This document shows, in pieces, positions 8,747 through 17,710 of a DNA stretch of 64,000 nt. A model generated the notes under the pieces. It saw only the letters and a list, made by a program, of their open reading frames with translations, made no database searches and had not been told where the DNA came from. How positions within the stretch are numbered: the first letter of the stretch is position 1; each line of letters starts with the position of its first letter. The stretch covers positions 1 through 64,000 of the forward strand of contig NZ_DS999543.1 of the NCBI RefSeq assembly GCF_000159015.1, given 5' to 3'. The position numbers and the translations under genes are program-made. This DNA comes from Gleimia coleocanis DSM 15436 (GTDB lineage: Bacteria; Actinomycetota; Actinomycetes; Actinomycetales; Actinomycetaceae).

Positions 8747-10504
8747 TCACTCTCCAGTTAAAGCTAAATGTAGAACTTCCAGTGGCAAGCCACCCAAAAG
8801 TAGTGCCATATCGTGAAATTCTTTCAAAGATTTTTCAGGATAAGCTGTGGTGAAAGCATCACGGATTTCTTCCCACTGTTTCTGACCCACTTTGTAAGAG
8901 GAAGCTTGGCCTGGCCAACCCAAGTAACGAGTAACTTCAAATACTAAGAAACCATGAGACATAGCGACGTTATTATTCATAAACGCCCACATGTGGTTAC
9001 GATCCCACTCATCTTCCGCAGTATCAGTATCACCCAAGTCAACGAACGGGCTGTTTGCTAAAGACTCCTCATAAGTTTCACGAGTAATACCAACAGATTC
9101 CAGGTATTCCCAGCCTGGTAGTTGCTTCTTAGTGTGTACACCGATGTCCACAATCACACGAGCCGCGCGCAGACGCTGTGCGTCCAACATTCCCATGCGA
9201 TCAGCAGGATCTTGCATGTAACCAAGCTTATCCATTAAGTCTTCCGCGTACAGGGCCCAGCCTTCTCCGTGGCCAGAGTACCAGCAGAAGTTGCGACGCC
9301 AAGAGTTCAGCTGTTCCTTAGCGGAAGTCGCTAAAGAAACCTGCATGTGGTGGCCTGGCATACCCTCATGGTAAACCGTGGTTTTTTCCTGCCACGTGTG
9401 GAAGATTTCCTGATCTGGCGGGCAAGCCCACCACATGCGACCTGGGCGCGAAAAATCGTCAGAAGGCCCCGTGTAGTAGATACCACCAGACCCAGTGGTA
9501 GAAATCATGCATTCTAACGCACGCATTTGAGGTTTCACAGTGAAGTGTACGTCAGCCAGGTCATTCATCGCTTGGTCAGAGGTTTCCTGCATCCACTTCT
9601 TCAGGCCGTCAGTCCCATAAACCTGGTACTTAGGGTCATCATCCAGACGTTTCATAGCTTCGAATACGCTGGTGCCTGCACCGAAGAGTTCCTCGGCAAT
9701 CGCTACCTGCTGAGCGTGAATGCGCGCCAGTTCCTGTTTCGCCCACTCATAGGTGGCGTCAGTATCGATGGTTGCACCCAAGAAAGAGCGGGAAGCACGC
9801 ACGTAGCGTTCCTTACCTACACGGTCATCGTTTACAGCCAGCGGAGCTAATTCCGCATCAAACCAGGCTTTGAATGCTTTCGCAGCGTTGGTGGCGGCTT
9901 CGGTTGCGGCGTCCAGCTTCGCAGAGTCAGCGTTTTCCGAGGTCGCCCATTCACGGTAATCGTCGCGCATCCGCGCAAAAGGATTAGCGTCAGCAACAGT
10001 TGAAGCTAAATCTTCACTAGCTGCACGAGCCTGTACCCGAGTAGGGAGCAAACCAAGTTCCATACCAGCTTCTAAAGCAGCCTGGTAAGAAGCGTAAGCA
10101 GTGGGAACAGCTTCTAAACGGTAGAGTACATCCTGCCAGTCATCTGCAGTGGCGGTAGGCATCAGGTCGAAACCATCGCGGATTTCTTGCACAGGGCTGG
10201 CGATATTATTCAAATTGCCTAAGTGGTCGTTATTTTCAAAGCCCTCAATATTTTGTTCTAAAGAGAACAGCAAGGCAGCTTTAGTAACTCGATCAACTTC
10301 GTCAGCTACTTCACAAGCCTCTACCAGGGCTTTAGTTTCCTTCGCTAACTGGTAGTACCGCTTAGCGCCCTCGGGAGAAAAATCATCAAAGCCAGCGATG
10401 CCGGCGCGTAAACCCAAAGCAATCCGCATTCCCGGGCTGAACTCAGTAACTTTCGCTACGTAGTCTTCAGCGATTTTATCCAAAGCAGTCATTTCACGAC
10501 TCAT
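8747..10504 (-). CDS. DUF885 family zinc-peptidase-like protein
   Basis: A 585-aa protein of the DUF885 family. The diagnostic block VYHEGMPGHHMQ (near residue 380) gives a HExxxHH-like zinc site, and GEGWALYAEDLM supplies a following Glu. No signal peptide is seen, so it is cytoplasmic. Members are annotated as M32-like carboxypeptidases or dipeptidases, but activity is poorly documented. AAAGGA precedes the ATG. It is cotranscribed with maf, whose start is 4 nt beyond its stop. One copy of the repeated CGAGGGCG motif (10365-10374) encodes the Pro-Glu-Gly of SPEGAK. Confidence 0.88.
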   Translation of the reverse strand: MSREMTALDKIAEDYVAKVTEFSPGMRIALGLRAGIAGFDDFSPEGAKRYYQLAKETKALVEACEVADEVDRVTKAALLFSLEQNIEGFENNDHLGNLNNIASPVQEIRDGFDLMPTATADDWQDVLYRLEAVPTAYASYQAALEAGMELGLLPTRVQARAASEDLASTVADANPFARMRDDYREWATSENADSAKLDAATEAATNAAKAFKAWFDAELAPLAVNDDRVGKERYVRASRSFLGATIDTDATYEWAKQELARIHAQQVAIAEELFGAGTSVFEAMKRLDDDPKYQVYGTDGLKKWMQETSDQAMNDLADVHFTVKPQMRALECMISTTGSGGIYYTGPSDDFSRPGRMWWACPPDQEIFHTWQEKTTVYHEGMPGHHMQVSLATSAKEQLNSWRRNFCWYSGHGEGWALYAEDLMDKLGYMQDPADRMGMLDAQRLRAARVIVDIGVHTKKQLPGWEYLESVGITRETYEESLANSPFVDLGDTDTAEDEWDRNHMWAFMNNNVAMSHGFLVFEVTRYLGWPGQASSYKVGQKQWEEIRDAFTTAYPEKSLKEFHDMALLLGGLPLEVLHLALTGE

Positions 10505-10808
10505 TTGGTTTTCCTTTCATTGAAAATGACAACTATTAAGAGGATAACCTAAACCCAGAAAATCACCCTGGAAAAGACTAAAACAACCCAAACGTAGGTA
10601 AAAAACCACCAAAAATGTGAAAAATATGGAGAAAATTGTGTTTTTTGTCCTTAAAAGCTGAAATTTCGCGGAAAACACTCTATTCTGTTTTCTGAAGATA
10701 ATCAGATACGAACTGCTGAACAATGTTTGCTTTGAAAGCAACAAAAGTTTAGTAGGGAAGTTGATCATCGATCACCCCTAAGGAAGTTTTAAAAGGAAGG
10801 GTATGGAT
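10505..10808 (+). promoter_or_regulatory. AT-rich upstream region of the HU gene
   Basis: About 300 bp without a credible gene. It is strongly A/T-rich with several A-tracts, and a -10-like TATTCT is present near 10680. The last 15 bp hold a strong RBS, AAAAGGAAGGG. The 83-codon minus-strand frame here is low-complexity and not supported. A divergent promoter for the DUF885-maf pair must also lie here. Confidence 0.5.
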
Positions 10809-11090
10809 ATGTCCGTAAACCGCACTCAGCTCGTAGCAGCAATCGCTGACAAGGCAAATATCACCAAGGTGCAGGCAGACGCAGCACTCGTAGCATTCCA
10901 GGAAGTACTGACCGAATCCCTGGCAGCTGGCGAAACCGTTAAGGTTACCGGCCTGTTCTCCGTAGAACGCGTAGAACGCGCAGCACGTACCGGTCGTAAC
11001 CCACAGACCGGCGAACAGATTCAGATCCCAGCTGGCTTCGGCGTAAAGATCTCCGCTGGCTCCACCCTGAAGAAGGCTGTTGCTAAGTGA
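10809..11090 (+). CDS. hup: HU-type histone-like DNA-binding protein
   Basis: A 93-aa HU homodimer subunit. It has the family opening SVNRTQLVAAIADKA, the dimer core, and the beta-arm region around TGRNPQTGEQIQIPAG, whose arm Pro inserts into the DNA minor groove. It lacks the long Lys/Ala-rich tail of mycobacterial HupB. ATG at 10803 is too close to the RBS AAAAGGAAGGG, so the ATG at 10809 (MSVNRT) is chosen. It is a single-gene unit ending in a strong 18-bp terminator. High expression is likely from the strong RBS and uniform codon use. Confidence 0.96.
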   Translation: MSVNRTQLVAAIADKANITKVQADAALVAFQEVLTESLAAGETVKVTGLFSVERVERAARTGRNPQTGEQIQIPAGFGVKISAGSTLKKAVAK

Positions 11091-11123
11091 ATCTAAAGTT
11101 CAACTGAACTTTATAAAGACTTA

Positions 11124-11166
11124 ATAGTTGTCCCCCGAGCAAATGAACTGCTCGGGGGACAACTAT
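11124..11166 (+). terminator. Strong terminator after the HU gene
   Basis: An 18-bp perfect stem (11124-11141 with 11149-11166), loop AATGAAC, followed by TTTTC. It is symmetrical enough to act in both directions. Confidence 0.9.
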
Positions 11167-11170
11167 TTTC

Positions 11171-11205
11171 AAAACTCATATCGGAAAGCGAGTTCGCATA
11201 TGTAG
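11171..11205. repeat. AAAACTCATATG-family palindromic repeat
   Basis: Starts AAAACTCATATCGG and continues into AGTTCGCATATG, with imperfect complementary halves. It is the same family as those at 14286, 14341, 34565 and 42101. It sits between the HU terminator and the nagB promoter. Confidence 0.65.
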
Positions 11206-11238
11206 AAATGCCGGGAGCATTCTGCAGAATAAAACAGT

Positions 11239-11269
11239 TTGGATAACCGCCCTCGAAAAAACCTATAAT
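11239..11269 (+). promoter_or_regulatory. nagB promoter
   Basis: A consensus TATAAT lies at 11264-11269 with a weak TTGGAT-like -35 at 11239-11244 (spacing 19). A copy of the CGAGGGCG motif (11247-11255, CCGCCCTCG) lies in the spacer between the two boxes. The nagB start is at 11317. Confidence 0.6.
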
Positions 11270-11316
11270 AGTTACTGGAAATCACATTCCTAGCCAACGA
11301 TGATTGAGGAGATCCC

Positions 11317-12087
11317 ATGCGTATCGCGATTCTTCCAGACGACGCCACCATCGGCAAAGTAGCTGCTGACCTGATTGAAGAACTCTACCGCGAAAAGCCA
11401 AACGCGGTCCTGGGCCTGGCAACCGGCTCATCCCCACTGTCGATCTACCGCGAACTGATTGAACGCCACCAGGCAGGCAAACTCAGCTTCAAAGAAGGCA
11501 AAGCCTTCATGCTGGACGAATACGTAGGCATCGCAGCCGACCACCCAGAACGCTACCGCAACGTTATCCACACCGAAATCGCCTCTCACGTTGACTTCCC
11601 AGAAGGCTGCGTAAACGGCCCAGACGGTAACGCTGAAGACCTCCACGCAGCTTGCGCCGCATACGACCAGTCCATCAAGGACGCTGGCGGCGTTGACCTG
11701 CAGATCCTGGGCATTGGCTCTGACGGTCACATTGCATTCAACGAACCAGGCGAATCCCTAACTTGCCGCACCCACGTAGGCGTACTCACCGAACAGACTC
11801 GCCGCGACAACGCTCGTTTCTTTGACGGTGACATTGACCAGGTTCCAACCCACTGCGTAACCCAGGGTCTGGGCACTATCATGGACGCCCGCCGTCTGGT
11901 ACTGGTAGCACAAGGTAAGGGCAAAGCACGTGCTATTAAGGAACTAGTAGAAGGCGCAGTTTCCGCTAAGTGGCCTGCAACTATCATGCAGATGCACCAG
12001 GATGCTTGGGTGCTGGTAGATGAAGAAGCAGCTTCCGAACTGGAACTATCTGACTACTACCGTGAAGTGTGGGAAAAGTCCCGCTGA
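11317..12087 (+). CDS. nagB: Glucosamine-6-phosphate deaminase
   Basis: A full-length 256-aa enzyme converting glucosamine-6-phosphate to fructose-6-phosphate and ammonia in the cytoplasm. Visible signatures are LGLATGSSPLSIY at the phosphate site, MLDEYVG with the catalytic Asp, and IGSDGHIAFNEPG with the Asp/His/Glu active-site set. GAGGAG upstream sets the ATG. No nagA or amino-sugar transporter is adjacent, so it may feed on internal cell-wall turnover or on sugars taken up by genes elsewhere. Codon choice is strongly biased to C-ending codons, suggesting high expression. Confidence 0.96.
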   Translation: MRIAILPDDATIGKVAADLIEELYREKPNAVLGLATGSSPLSIYRELIERHQAGKLSFKEGKAFMLDEYVGIAADHPERYRNVIHTEIASHVDFPEGCVNGPDGNAEDLHAACAAYDQSIKDAGGVDLQILGIGSDGHIAFNEPGESLTCRTHVGVLTEQTRRDNARFFDGDIDQVPTHCVTQGLGTIMDARRLVLVAQGKGKARAIKELVEGAVSAKWPATIMQMHQDAWVLVDEEAASELELSDYYREVWEKSR

Positions 12088-12142
12088 TATAAATCATAGT
12101 TTTCAACTAGGGAAGCGGCGGACAAAGTCTTAAACTGGAACT

Positions 12143-12475
12143 ATGGAAACCACATTCGACGCCACCTCGCAGTTAGCATCGTCCGACCCGGGCGATCCAG
12201 CAACTTCGACTTCAACTTCCGTACTGGAACGTACGGAAACCCGTGAGGAACCGTCAGATGGTGACCGTGACCGGTTTGCGCACTTTGTCCGCCGTGACCG
12301 TGTTGATCGCTCTATCATCTCTGGACAGCCAGTAGTAGCCCTCTGTGGCAAAATCTGGGTGCCACTACGGGACCCAGGAAAATACCCGGTTTGTCCAAAA
12401 TGTCTAGCAATTAAGGATGAGATGGGTAAACTTGGCCCGAACTGGCCGTACTCCAGTGGAGGCGACGATGCTTGA
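12143..12475 (+). CDS. DUF3039 zinc-ribbon-like protein
   Basis: A 110-aa actinobacterial DUF3039 protein. Its N-terminus is Ser/Thr-rich and disordered. The conserved part holds VVALCGKIWVPLRDP, then YPVCPKCLAIK, giving a C...CxxC site likely to bind zinc. Function is unknown. It is probably leaderless: TAAACT (12131-12136) lies 6 nt before the ATG. The stop overlaps the start of the helicase gene, a pairing conserved in actinobacteria, so the two are probably translationally coupled and functionally linked. Confidence 0.88.
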   Translation: METTFDATSQLASSDPGDPATSTSTSVLERTETREEPSDGDRDRFAHFVRRDRVDRSIISGQPVVALCGKIWVPLRDPGKYPVCPKCLAIKDEMGKLGPNWPYSSGGDDA

Positions 12476-14273
12476 GGGGCTTAACCCTCAGCAACCTTCC
12501 GCTAAAAATCCGCAGCAGGCATCAGCTTTTGCCGCTTCCCAACTTTCACCAGCCTTTCCTGCTCGCGCAGCGTGGGGTACTGCGGGCTCTTTGCGTGCCT
12601 GGCAGGCGGAAGCTCTTGCTAAATACTTAAACTCTGGTGCCACCGACTTCCTCACCGTGGCGACCCCCGGCGCAGGTAAAACAACTTTCGCACTTCGTGT
12701 TGCCGTGGAACTTATGGGGCAAGGAATCGTTAAAAAAGTGACGATCGTTTGCCCAACCGAACATTTGAAATCCCAGTGGGCTGAAGCTGCAGGGCGCGTT
12801 GGCATCCAAATCGACCCAGCTTTTTCAAATTCCCAAGGGCGGGCAGGCGCACACTTTGACGGGGTAGCTGTCACTTACGCGCAGGTTGCCTCAAATCCAG
12901 CTGTGCACGCCACCCGTACTCGCGCCTACCCAACCTTGGTAATTCTCGATGAAGTACACCATGCGGGGGACGCGCTTTCCTGGGGTGACGGTGTAGAACA
13001 AGCTTTTGGACATGCTGTGCGACGCCTCTGCCTCACGGGTACCCCATTCCGTTCAGATACCGCGAAAATTCCATTCGTCACTTACGCTGAGGACGCAGAT
13101 GGCATCATGCGCTCGCGGGCTGATTACACTTATGGTTATGCGGAAGCCTTGAAAGATGGGGTTGTGCGTCCGGTAATGTTCATGTCTTATTCTGGGCAGA
13201 TGCATTGGCGTACGCGCGCAGGAGACGAAGTCACTGCCCGCCTGGGTGAGCCACTTACAAAAGACATGATGAAGCAAGCGTGGCGTACGGCGCTTGATCC
13301 TAAAGGGGAGTGGATTGCTGCTGTGCTAGCTGCCGCAGATCAGCGTCTTTCCGAAGTACGTCGTACGATTCATGACGCGGGTGGTTTGGTGATTGCAACC
13401 GATCAGAATGCTGCGAGAGCTTACGCCCGTCACCTGCGAATGATTACTGGCGATATGCCGACTATCGTTATTTCTGACGACGATGACGCGTCAGCGAAGA
13501 TTGACGAGTTTAGTCGGGGGGATTCTCGCTGGATGGTGGCTGTCCGCATGGTTTCTGAGGGCGTTGACGTGCCACGCTTATCAGTGGGCGTGTATGCGAC
13601 GAATACTTCCACCCCGCTTTTCTTTGCCCAGGCTGTAGGGCGTTTTGTACGTGTCCGCAAACGCGGTGAAACGGCTTCCGTGTTTATTCCATCAGTGATG
13701 GATTTGCTGGAACTGGCAGAACAAATGGAAGTTCAACGTGACCATGCTCTGAACCTGCCAAAGGAAGAAATGGCAGAGGAAGAGGTTTTGATTCGCGAGG
13801 CGAATAAGACAGAGCAGGCTTCCGCTGAGCTATTACCAGGCTTTGAAGCGTTGGGGGCGCAAGCAGAGTTTAACGGCGTGCTTTTTAACGGGGCTTCTTT
13901 TGGCGAGGGCGCCGATGTAGGCTCAGTTGAAGAGCAAGAGTACTTAGGTATTCCGGGGCTTTTAGAGCCAGAGCAGGTAACGACTTTGCTGCGGGCACGC
14001 CATGCTGAGCAGGCGAAAACTCGAAAGCGAGAAGCTGCGGCAGCTTCACTTCGTGCTGAGAACGCCGGTGTGCCATTGCACCGTCAGCGAGCTGCTAAAC
14101 GTAAAGAACTATCGTCTTTAGTAGGCACCTGGTCACGTCGCTCTAATCAGTCACATGCAGCCATCCACGCGGAGTTGCGACGCATTTGTGGGGGGCCGGA
14201 AGTACCGCAGGCAACTGTAGAAGAAATCGAAGCGCGCATTGCTTTGCTGCGTAAGTGGTTTGTCGGGAAGTAG
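12468..14273 (+). CDS. DEAD/DEAH-box superfamily II helicase
   Basis: A 601-aa helicase. Walker A is ATPGAGKTT (Lys near residue 71), Walker B is DEVHH and motif III is LTGTPF. The second RecA-like domain includes VRMVSEGVDVPRLSVG and AVGRFVR (motifs V and VI). A C-terminal helical region of about 180 residues follows. It belongs to the actinobacterial helicases always found next to DUF3039; RNA or DNA substrate is not established. ATG 12468 is preferred over 12417 because GGAGG sits 8 nt ahead and the start overlaps the DUF3039 stop (ATGCTTGA). Confidence 0.9.
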   Translation: MLEGLNPQQPSAKNPQQASAFAASQLSPAFPARAAWGTAGSLRAWQAEALAKYLNSGATDFLTVATPGAGKTTFALRVAVELMGQGIVKKVTIVCPTEHLKSQWAEAAGRVGIQIDPAFSNSQGRAGAHFDGVAVTYAQVASNPAVHATRTRAYPTLVILDEVHHAGDALSWGDGVEQAFGHAVRRLCLTGTPFRSDTAKIPFVTYAEDADGIMRSRADYTYGYAEALKDGVVRPVMFMSYSGQMHWRTRAGDEVTARLGEPLTKDMMKQAWRTALDPKGEWIAAVLAAADQRLSEVRRTIHDAGGLVIATDQNAARAYARHLRMITGDMPTIVISDDDDASAKIDEFSRGDSRWMVAVRMVSEGVDVPRLSVGVYATNTSTPLFFAQAVGRFVRVRKRGETASVFIPSVMDLLELAEQMEVQRDHALNLPKEEMAEEEVLIREANKTEQASAELLPGFEALGAQAEFNGVLFNGASFGEGADVGSVEEQEYLGIPGLLEPEQVTTLLRARHAEQAKTRKREAAAASLRAENAGVPLHRQRAAKRKELSSLVGTWSRRSNQSHAAIHAELRRICGGPEVPQATVEEIEARIALLRKWFVGK

Positions 14274-14285
14274 ATTCGTCTTCGA

Positions 14286-14378
14286 CAAACCTCATATGGG
14301 AAAGCGAGTTCGCATATGAGGTTTTGGTTTAATTTTCCATAAAGTCATACGGCAACTAACGTTCGCATATGAGTTTTG
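14286..14378. repeat. Two AAAACTCATATG-family palindromic repeats
   Basis: The first unit (14286-14325) pairs AAACCTCATATG with CATATGAGGTTT around GGAAAGCGAGTTCG. The second (14341-14378) is more degenerate and ends in GTTCGCATATGAGTTTTG. They lie between convergent helicase and disA genes and can act as terminators for both. Confidence 0.8.
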
Positions 14379-14392
14379 TGCCTCGACGTTTA

Positions 14393-14425
14393 AAAGAAAA
14401 GCAGGGGCGAACCAGCCACCCCTGC
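14393..14425 (-). terminator. Terminator after disA
   Basis: On the minus strand GCAGGGG and CCCCTGC form a stem followed by TTTTCTTTTA, about 45 nt beyond the disA stop. Confidence 0.75.
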
Positions 14426-14470
14426 CTTCCTCAACTAGTAGTTCTAATTTTGCTGCTTAAACAAAACTAC

Positions 14471-15541
14471 TTACCAGCCCACAGATTCTGGAGACGCAGC
14501 CAAATGCTGACGCTGCAGGGAATCCCGAATAATTGAGGCACGGTAAGGACCAACACCTTCAATACGCTGTAAGTCTTCAATGGACAAGTCGCGCAACTGA
14601 GCTAACGTGCTCCACTGGTTTGAAATTGCTTCAATAATCGACCAAGGTAGGCGCGGAACCATCGAAAGAACACGAATACCACGTGGAGCAATAGTGCGGT
14701 CCAAATCGGAAGAATCCACAATCGGATGACCCACAATCGCCGAAATGCTTCCCAGATTCACCAGCGATTCACCGTCCAAGTCAGACAGTGCCTTTTCCGC
14801 CTGTTCTAAATGATCAGCAGAACGAATGTAATCGCGGATTACTAGCGCGCGTTCAGAAGCCGCACCACGTGCGAGGTCATCCAGCTGAAGGGCAATCAAT
14901 CGACCTTCGGAACCCAGTTCTTCCAAGTAGCCTGAGATTTCAGAATGAATGCGGCGAATCATTTCCATACGCTGCAATGTGGTGGCTACTTCACGCAAAG
15001 TTACAGAATCACGCTGTTCCAAAATAGTGAGGGTAGAGAGGTCCTCATCCAAACGTTGGGTGTAGCGTTCCAACGTATCCAACGCCAAGTTCGCACGAGA
15101 AAGCAATGCTTCAGGTTCAATCAGAGTCTTACGCAAGTCACCTACGAAAACAGTAATCACACGCATGGACGCGGAAACGGTGATAACTGGCTGACCAGTC
15201 TGGCGTGCAGTACGTTCCGCAGTACGGTGACGCATACCGGATTCAGAAGTATGAATCGAAGAATCCGGTAAAAGCTGCACGTTAGCGTGCGTAATATGCT
15301 TGTGGTCGGCAGAGATAACGACCGCGCCATCCATTTTCGCAAGCTCACGCAAGCGAGCGCCGGTTAGCTCCACATCCAGAGAGAAACCGCCTGAACATAG
15401 AGATTGGATTGCCTCGGTGTTTCCAAGCACAATCAAAGCACCCGTGTGGCCACGCTGAATGCGTTCCAAACCATCACGAAGTTCGGTGCCAGGGGCCAGC
15501 GCAATCAAAGCGCTTCGCATCATCTCTGCATCAAGGCTCAT
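14471..15541 (-). CDS. disA: DNA integrity scanning diadenylate cyclase DisA
   Basis: A 356-aa protein. The N-terminal DAC domain shows KMDGAVVIS (the DGA motif) and MRHRTAERTARQT (the RHR motif) that bind and condense ATP to c-di-AMP. A helical linker follows, then a RuvA-like helix-hairpin-helix domain near the C-terminus (IEGVGPYRAS) that binds branched DNA. ATG 15541 has GAGG 6 nt upstream and is preferred over GTG 15553. It lies 43 nt after radA, the usual partner. The two potassium-transport genes just upstream on the same strand are of families controlled by c-di-AMP in other bacteria. Confidence 0.96.
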   Translation of the reverse strand: MSLDAEMMRSALIALAPGTELRDGLERIQRGHTGALIVLGNTEAIQSLCSGGFSLDVELTGARLRELAKMDGAVVISADHKHITHANVQLLPDSSIHTSESGMRHRTAERTARQTGQPVITVSASMRVITVFVGDLRKTLIEPEALLSRANLALDTLERYTQRLDEDLSTLTILEQRDSVTLREVATTLQRMEMIRRIHSEISGYLEELGSEGRLIALQLDDLARGAASERALVIRDYIRSADHLEQAEKALSDLDGESLVNLGSISAIVGHPIVDSSDLDRTIAPRGIRVLSMVPRLPWSIIEAISNQWSTLAQLRDLSIEDLQRIEGVGPYRASIIRDSLQRQHLAASPESVGW

Positions 15542-15584
15542 TGAGGTCCTCACTCAAAGAAAAGAAACATATATTCCTAATCTA

Positions 15585-16970
15585 CTACTTTTTTGCAGGC
15601 TGTAACCCGAGGCGCGCAGCCGCACTTAAGTCCGCTACCGGATAAATATGAATACCCTTCACCGGAGTTAAAGAATCTGCCCCGGCATCTGGCACTAAAG
15701 CCACTTTAAATCCCAGCCGGGCTGCCTCTGCTAAGCGTCGTTGAACACCCACAGTAGCGCGAATTTCACCAGTTAAACCAATCTCGCCGAAAGCCACTAA
15801 ACCAGGCTTAACTGGGCGGTCCGCCGCCGCAGACATAATCGCCAACGCAGTAGCTAGGTCAGCAGCAGGTTCTGAAGTCTTTGCTCCACCCACAGTAGAA
15901 ACATAGACGTCAGTAGAAGAAGTATCCACTCCTAAACGCGCCTGCATAACCGCTAACATCATGGCTACACGTGAATGATCAATGCCGGAAGTAGTGCGCC
16001 GCGGAGAACCAGCGTTAGTAACTGCCACTAAAGCTTGAACTTCCGTAGGCATCGGGCGGCGCCCCTCTAAAGTCACTGTCACACAAGTGCCCGGAGTATC
16101 CGCAGAAGCAGGAGAAAGGAACAAGCCGGAAGGATCCGGTAAACCCACAATCCCCGTGTCATTCAAATCAAAACAACCCACTTCATCAGTTGGACCATAA
16201 CGATTCTTAACCGCACGCAGCAGTCGCAAACGCGCATGTCGATCACCCTCAAACTGGCACACCACATCCACTAGATGCTCTAAAACACGCGGGCCAGCAA
16301 TACCGCCATCCTTCGTCACATGCCCAACTAAAATAACCGGCAGATTACGAGATTTAACAGCTGCAATCAGCTTAGAAGTAACCGCCCTAACTTGAGTAAC
16401 ACCACCGGCAGCACCCTCAGTATCAGAAGAAAAAACCGTCTGAATCGAATCCAAAATCAACAGGGAAGGATTCTGATGCTCAATGTGGCCAATAATCGTC
16501 TCTAAATGCGCTTCCGCCGCCAAAAGTAAATGATTATGCAGCGCCCCAATGCGTTCGGCGCGAAGTTTAATCTGCGAAGCAGACTCCTCGCCCGAAATAT
16601 AAAGCACCGGACCCGCACCGGAAGCTAAAGCATCCGCAGCTGCGCGGGACGCCACATCCAACAGCAAAGTAGACTTACCGACGCCAGGTTCGCCCGCTAA
16701 CAGTACCACCGCGCCGGGGACAATGCCACCCCCTAAAACCCGGTCAAGCTCAGACACACCCGTCGAACGAGCCCGCGCTACCTCAGCATTAACCTGCGAA
16801 ATCGGTTCTGCCGCAGTACGCGGAGCAATAGCCTGTGGGGCAGTGGAAACAGCTGCCGCAGCGCCCTCGGAAATAGAACCCCACGCACCACAATCGCGAC
16901 ACTGACCTACCCACTTAAGGGTTTGCCAACCACACTCAGAACAAAAATACTCAGTCTTAATCTTTGCCAT
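15585..16970 (-). CDS. radA: DNA repair protein RadA (Sms)
   Basis: A full-length 461-aa RecA-like branch-migration ATPase. It opens with a C4 zinc finger (CSECGWQT and CRDCG), then Walker A GEPGVGKST, the RadA-specific KNRYGPTDEVG, and a Lon-like C-terminal domain (GEIGLTGEIR). RadA drives branch migration in recombination, and in naturally competent bacteria it helps integrate transforming DNA. The gene has its own likely leaderless promoter, TATTCT at 16977-16982 on the minus strand, 6 nt before the ATG. It is followed by disA, as in many Gram-positives. One CGAGGGCG motif copy (16861-16870) encodes SEGA. Confidence 0.97.
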   Translation of the reverse strand: MAKIKTEYFCSECGWQTLKWVGQCRDCGAWGSISEGAAAAVSTAPQAIAPRTAAEPISQVNAEVARARSTGVSELDRVLGGGIVPGAVVLLAGEPGVGKSTLLLDVASRAAADALASGAGPVLYISGEESASQIKLRAERIGALHNHLLLAAEAHLETIIGHIEHQNPSLLILDSIQTVFSSDTEGAAGGVTQVRAVTSKLIAAVKSRNLPVILVGHVTKDGGIAGPRVLEHLVDVVCQFEGDRHARLRLLRAVKNRYGPTDEVGCFDLNDTGIVGLPDPSGLFLSPASADTPGTCVTVTLEGRRPMPTEVQALVAVTNAGSPRRTTSGIDHSRVAMMLAVMQARLGVDTSSTDVYVSTVGGAKTSEPAADLATALAIMSAAADRPVKPGLVAFGEIGLTGEIRATVGVQRRLAEAARLGFKVALVPDAGADSLTPVKGIHIYPVADLSAAARLGLQPAKK

Positions 16971-17009
16971 GAAAACAGAATAAACTAAGGCACTGACAAC
17001 AAAAATAAA

Positions 17010-17681
17010 CTAAGGACGATTCGCAAAATACTCCAGCAACGCACCGTCGCCAGAAACAATAATGATATCTTCCTTATCAATCCGCGTATCCGCAGTTGCG
17101 TAAGCAAAACCCATACCAGGCTTCAAAATACCCAACACGTTTACACCATAACGCGCCCGAATATCCGACTCCTCCAAAGTGAAACCCTGGAACTCTTTCG
17201 GCGGACGCATCTTCATAATCGCGAAACCCTGCTTATCCATTTCAATGTAGTCAAGCATACGGCCAGAAACCAAGTGCGCCGTACGCTGACCCGCATCGAA
17301 CTCTGGATAAACCACGTGATGAGCGCCAATACGACGCAAAATACGACCATGCTCACGCGACGTTGCCTTCGCCCAAATTGAAGGCATTCCTAAGTCCACC
17401 AAGTTAGCTGTAATCAACACAGACGCTTCCAAAGAAGACCCTACAGAAACCACAGCAGCAGAGAAATCACGCGCACCCAACTGCTCTAACGCCTCGGCAT
17501 TAGAAGCATCAGCCTCAACCAAAGGAATACGCCCAGTGAACTGCTGAATCTTACCTGGATCCTTCTCTACCGCTAAAGTTTCTCGACCCAAACGGTCCAA
17601 AGTGGATGCCACTGCAGAACCAAACCGACCCAGGCCAATAACCAGCGTGCCAGAAGATGATTGCCAATCAGAATCCGCCAT
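17010..17681 (-). CDS. ktrA: Potassium uptake regulatory subunit KtrA/TrkA family
   Basis: A 223-aa single-RCK protein: an N-terminal Rossmann domain with VIGLGRFGSAVA (nucleotide binding) and an acidic residue after strand 2 (AVEKD), and a C-terminal RCK_C domain from about residue 140. Its length fits KtrA rather than the double-length TrkA. It gates the membrane subunit encoded 29 bp upstream. RCK_C domains of this family bind c-di-AMP in Firmicutes, and a c-di-AMP synthase gene (disA) lies two genes downstream. The RBS is GGGGGAA. Confidence 0.93.
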   Translation of the reverse strand: MADSDWQSSSGTLVIGLGRFGSAVASTLDRLGRETLAVEKDPGKIQQFTGRIPLVEADASNAEALEQLGARDFSAAVVSVGSSLEASVLITANLVDLGMPSIWAKATSREHGRILRRIGAHHVVYPEFDAGQRTAHLVSGRMLDYIEMDKQGFAIMKMRPPKEFQGFTLEESDIRARYGVNVLGILKPGMGFAYATADTRIDKEDIIIVSGDGALLEYFANRP

Positions 17682-17710
17682 TATTCCCCCTAAACCTAAC
17701 TACCCTAATC

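Noticed and set aside
10517-10768. Minus-strand frame of 83 codons upstream of HU
   Set aside because: Low-complexity Phe/Leu-rich translation from an A/T-rich promoter region, no RBS, no family resemblance.
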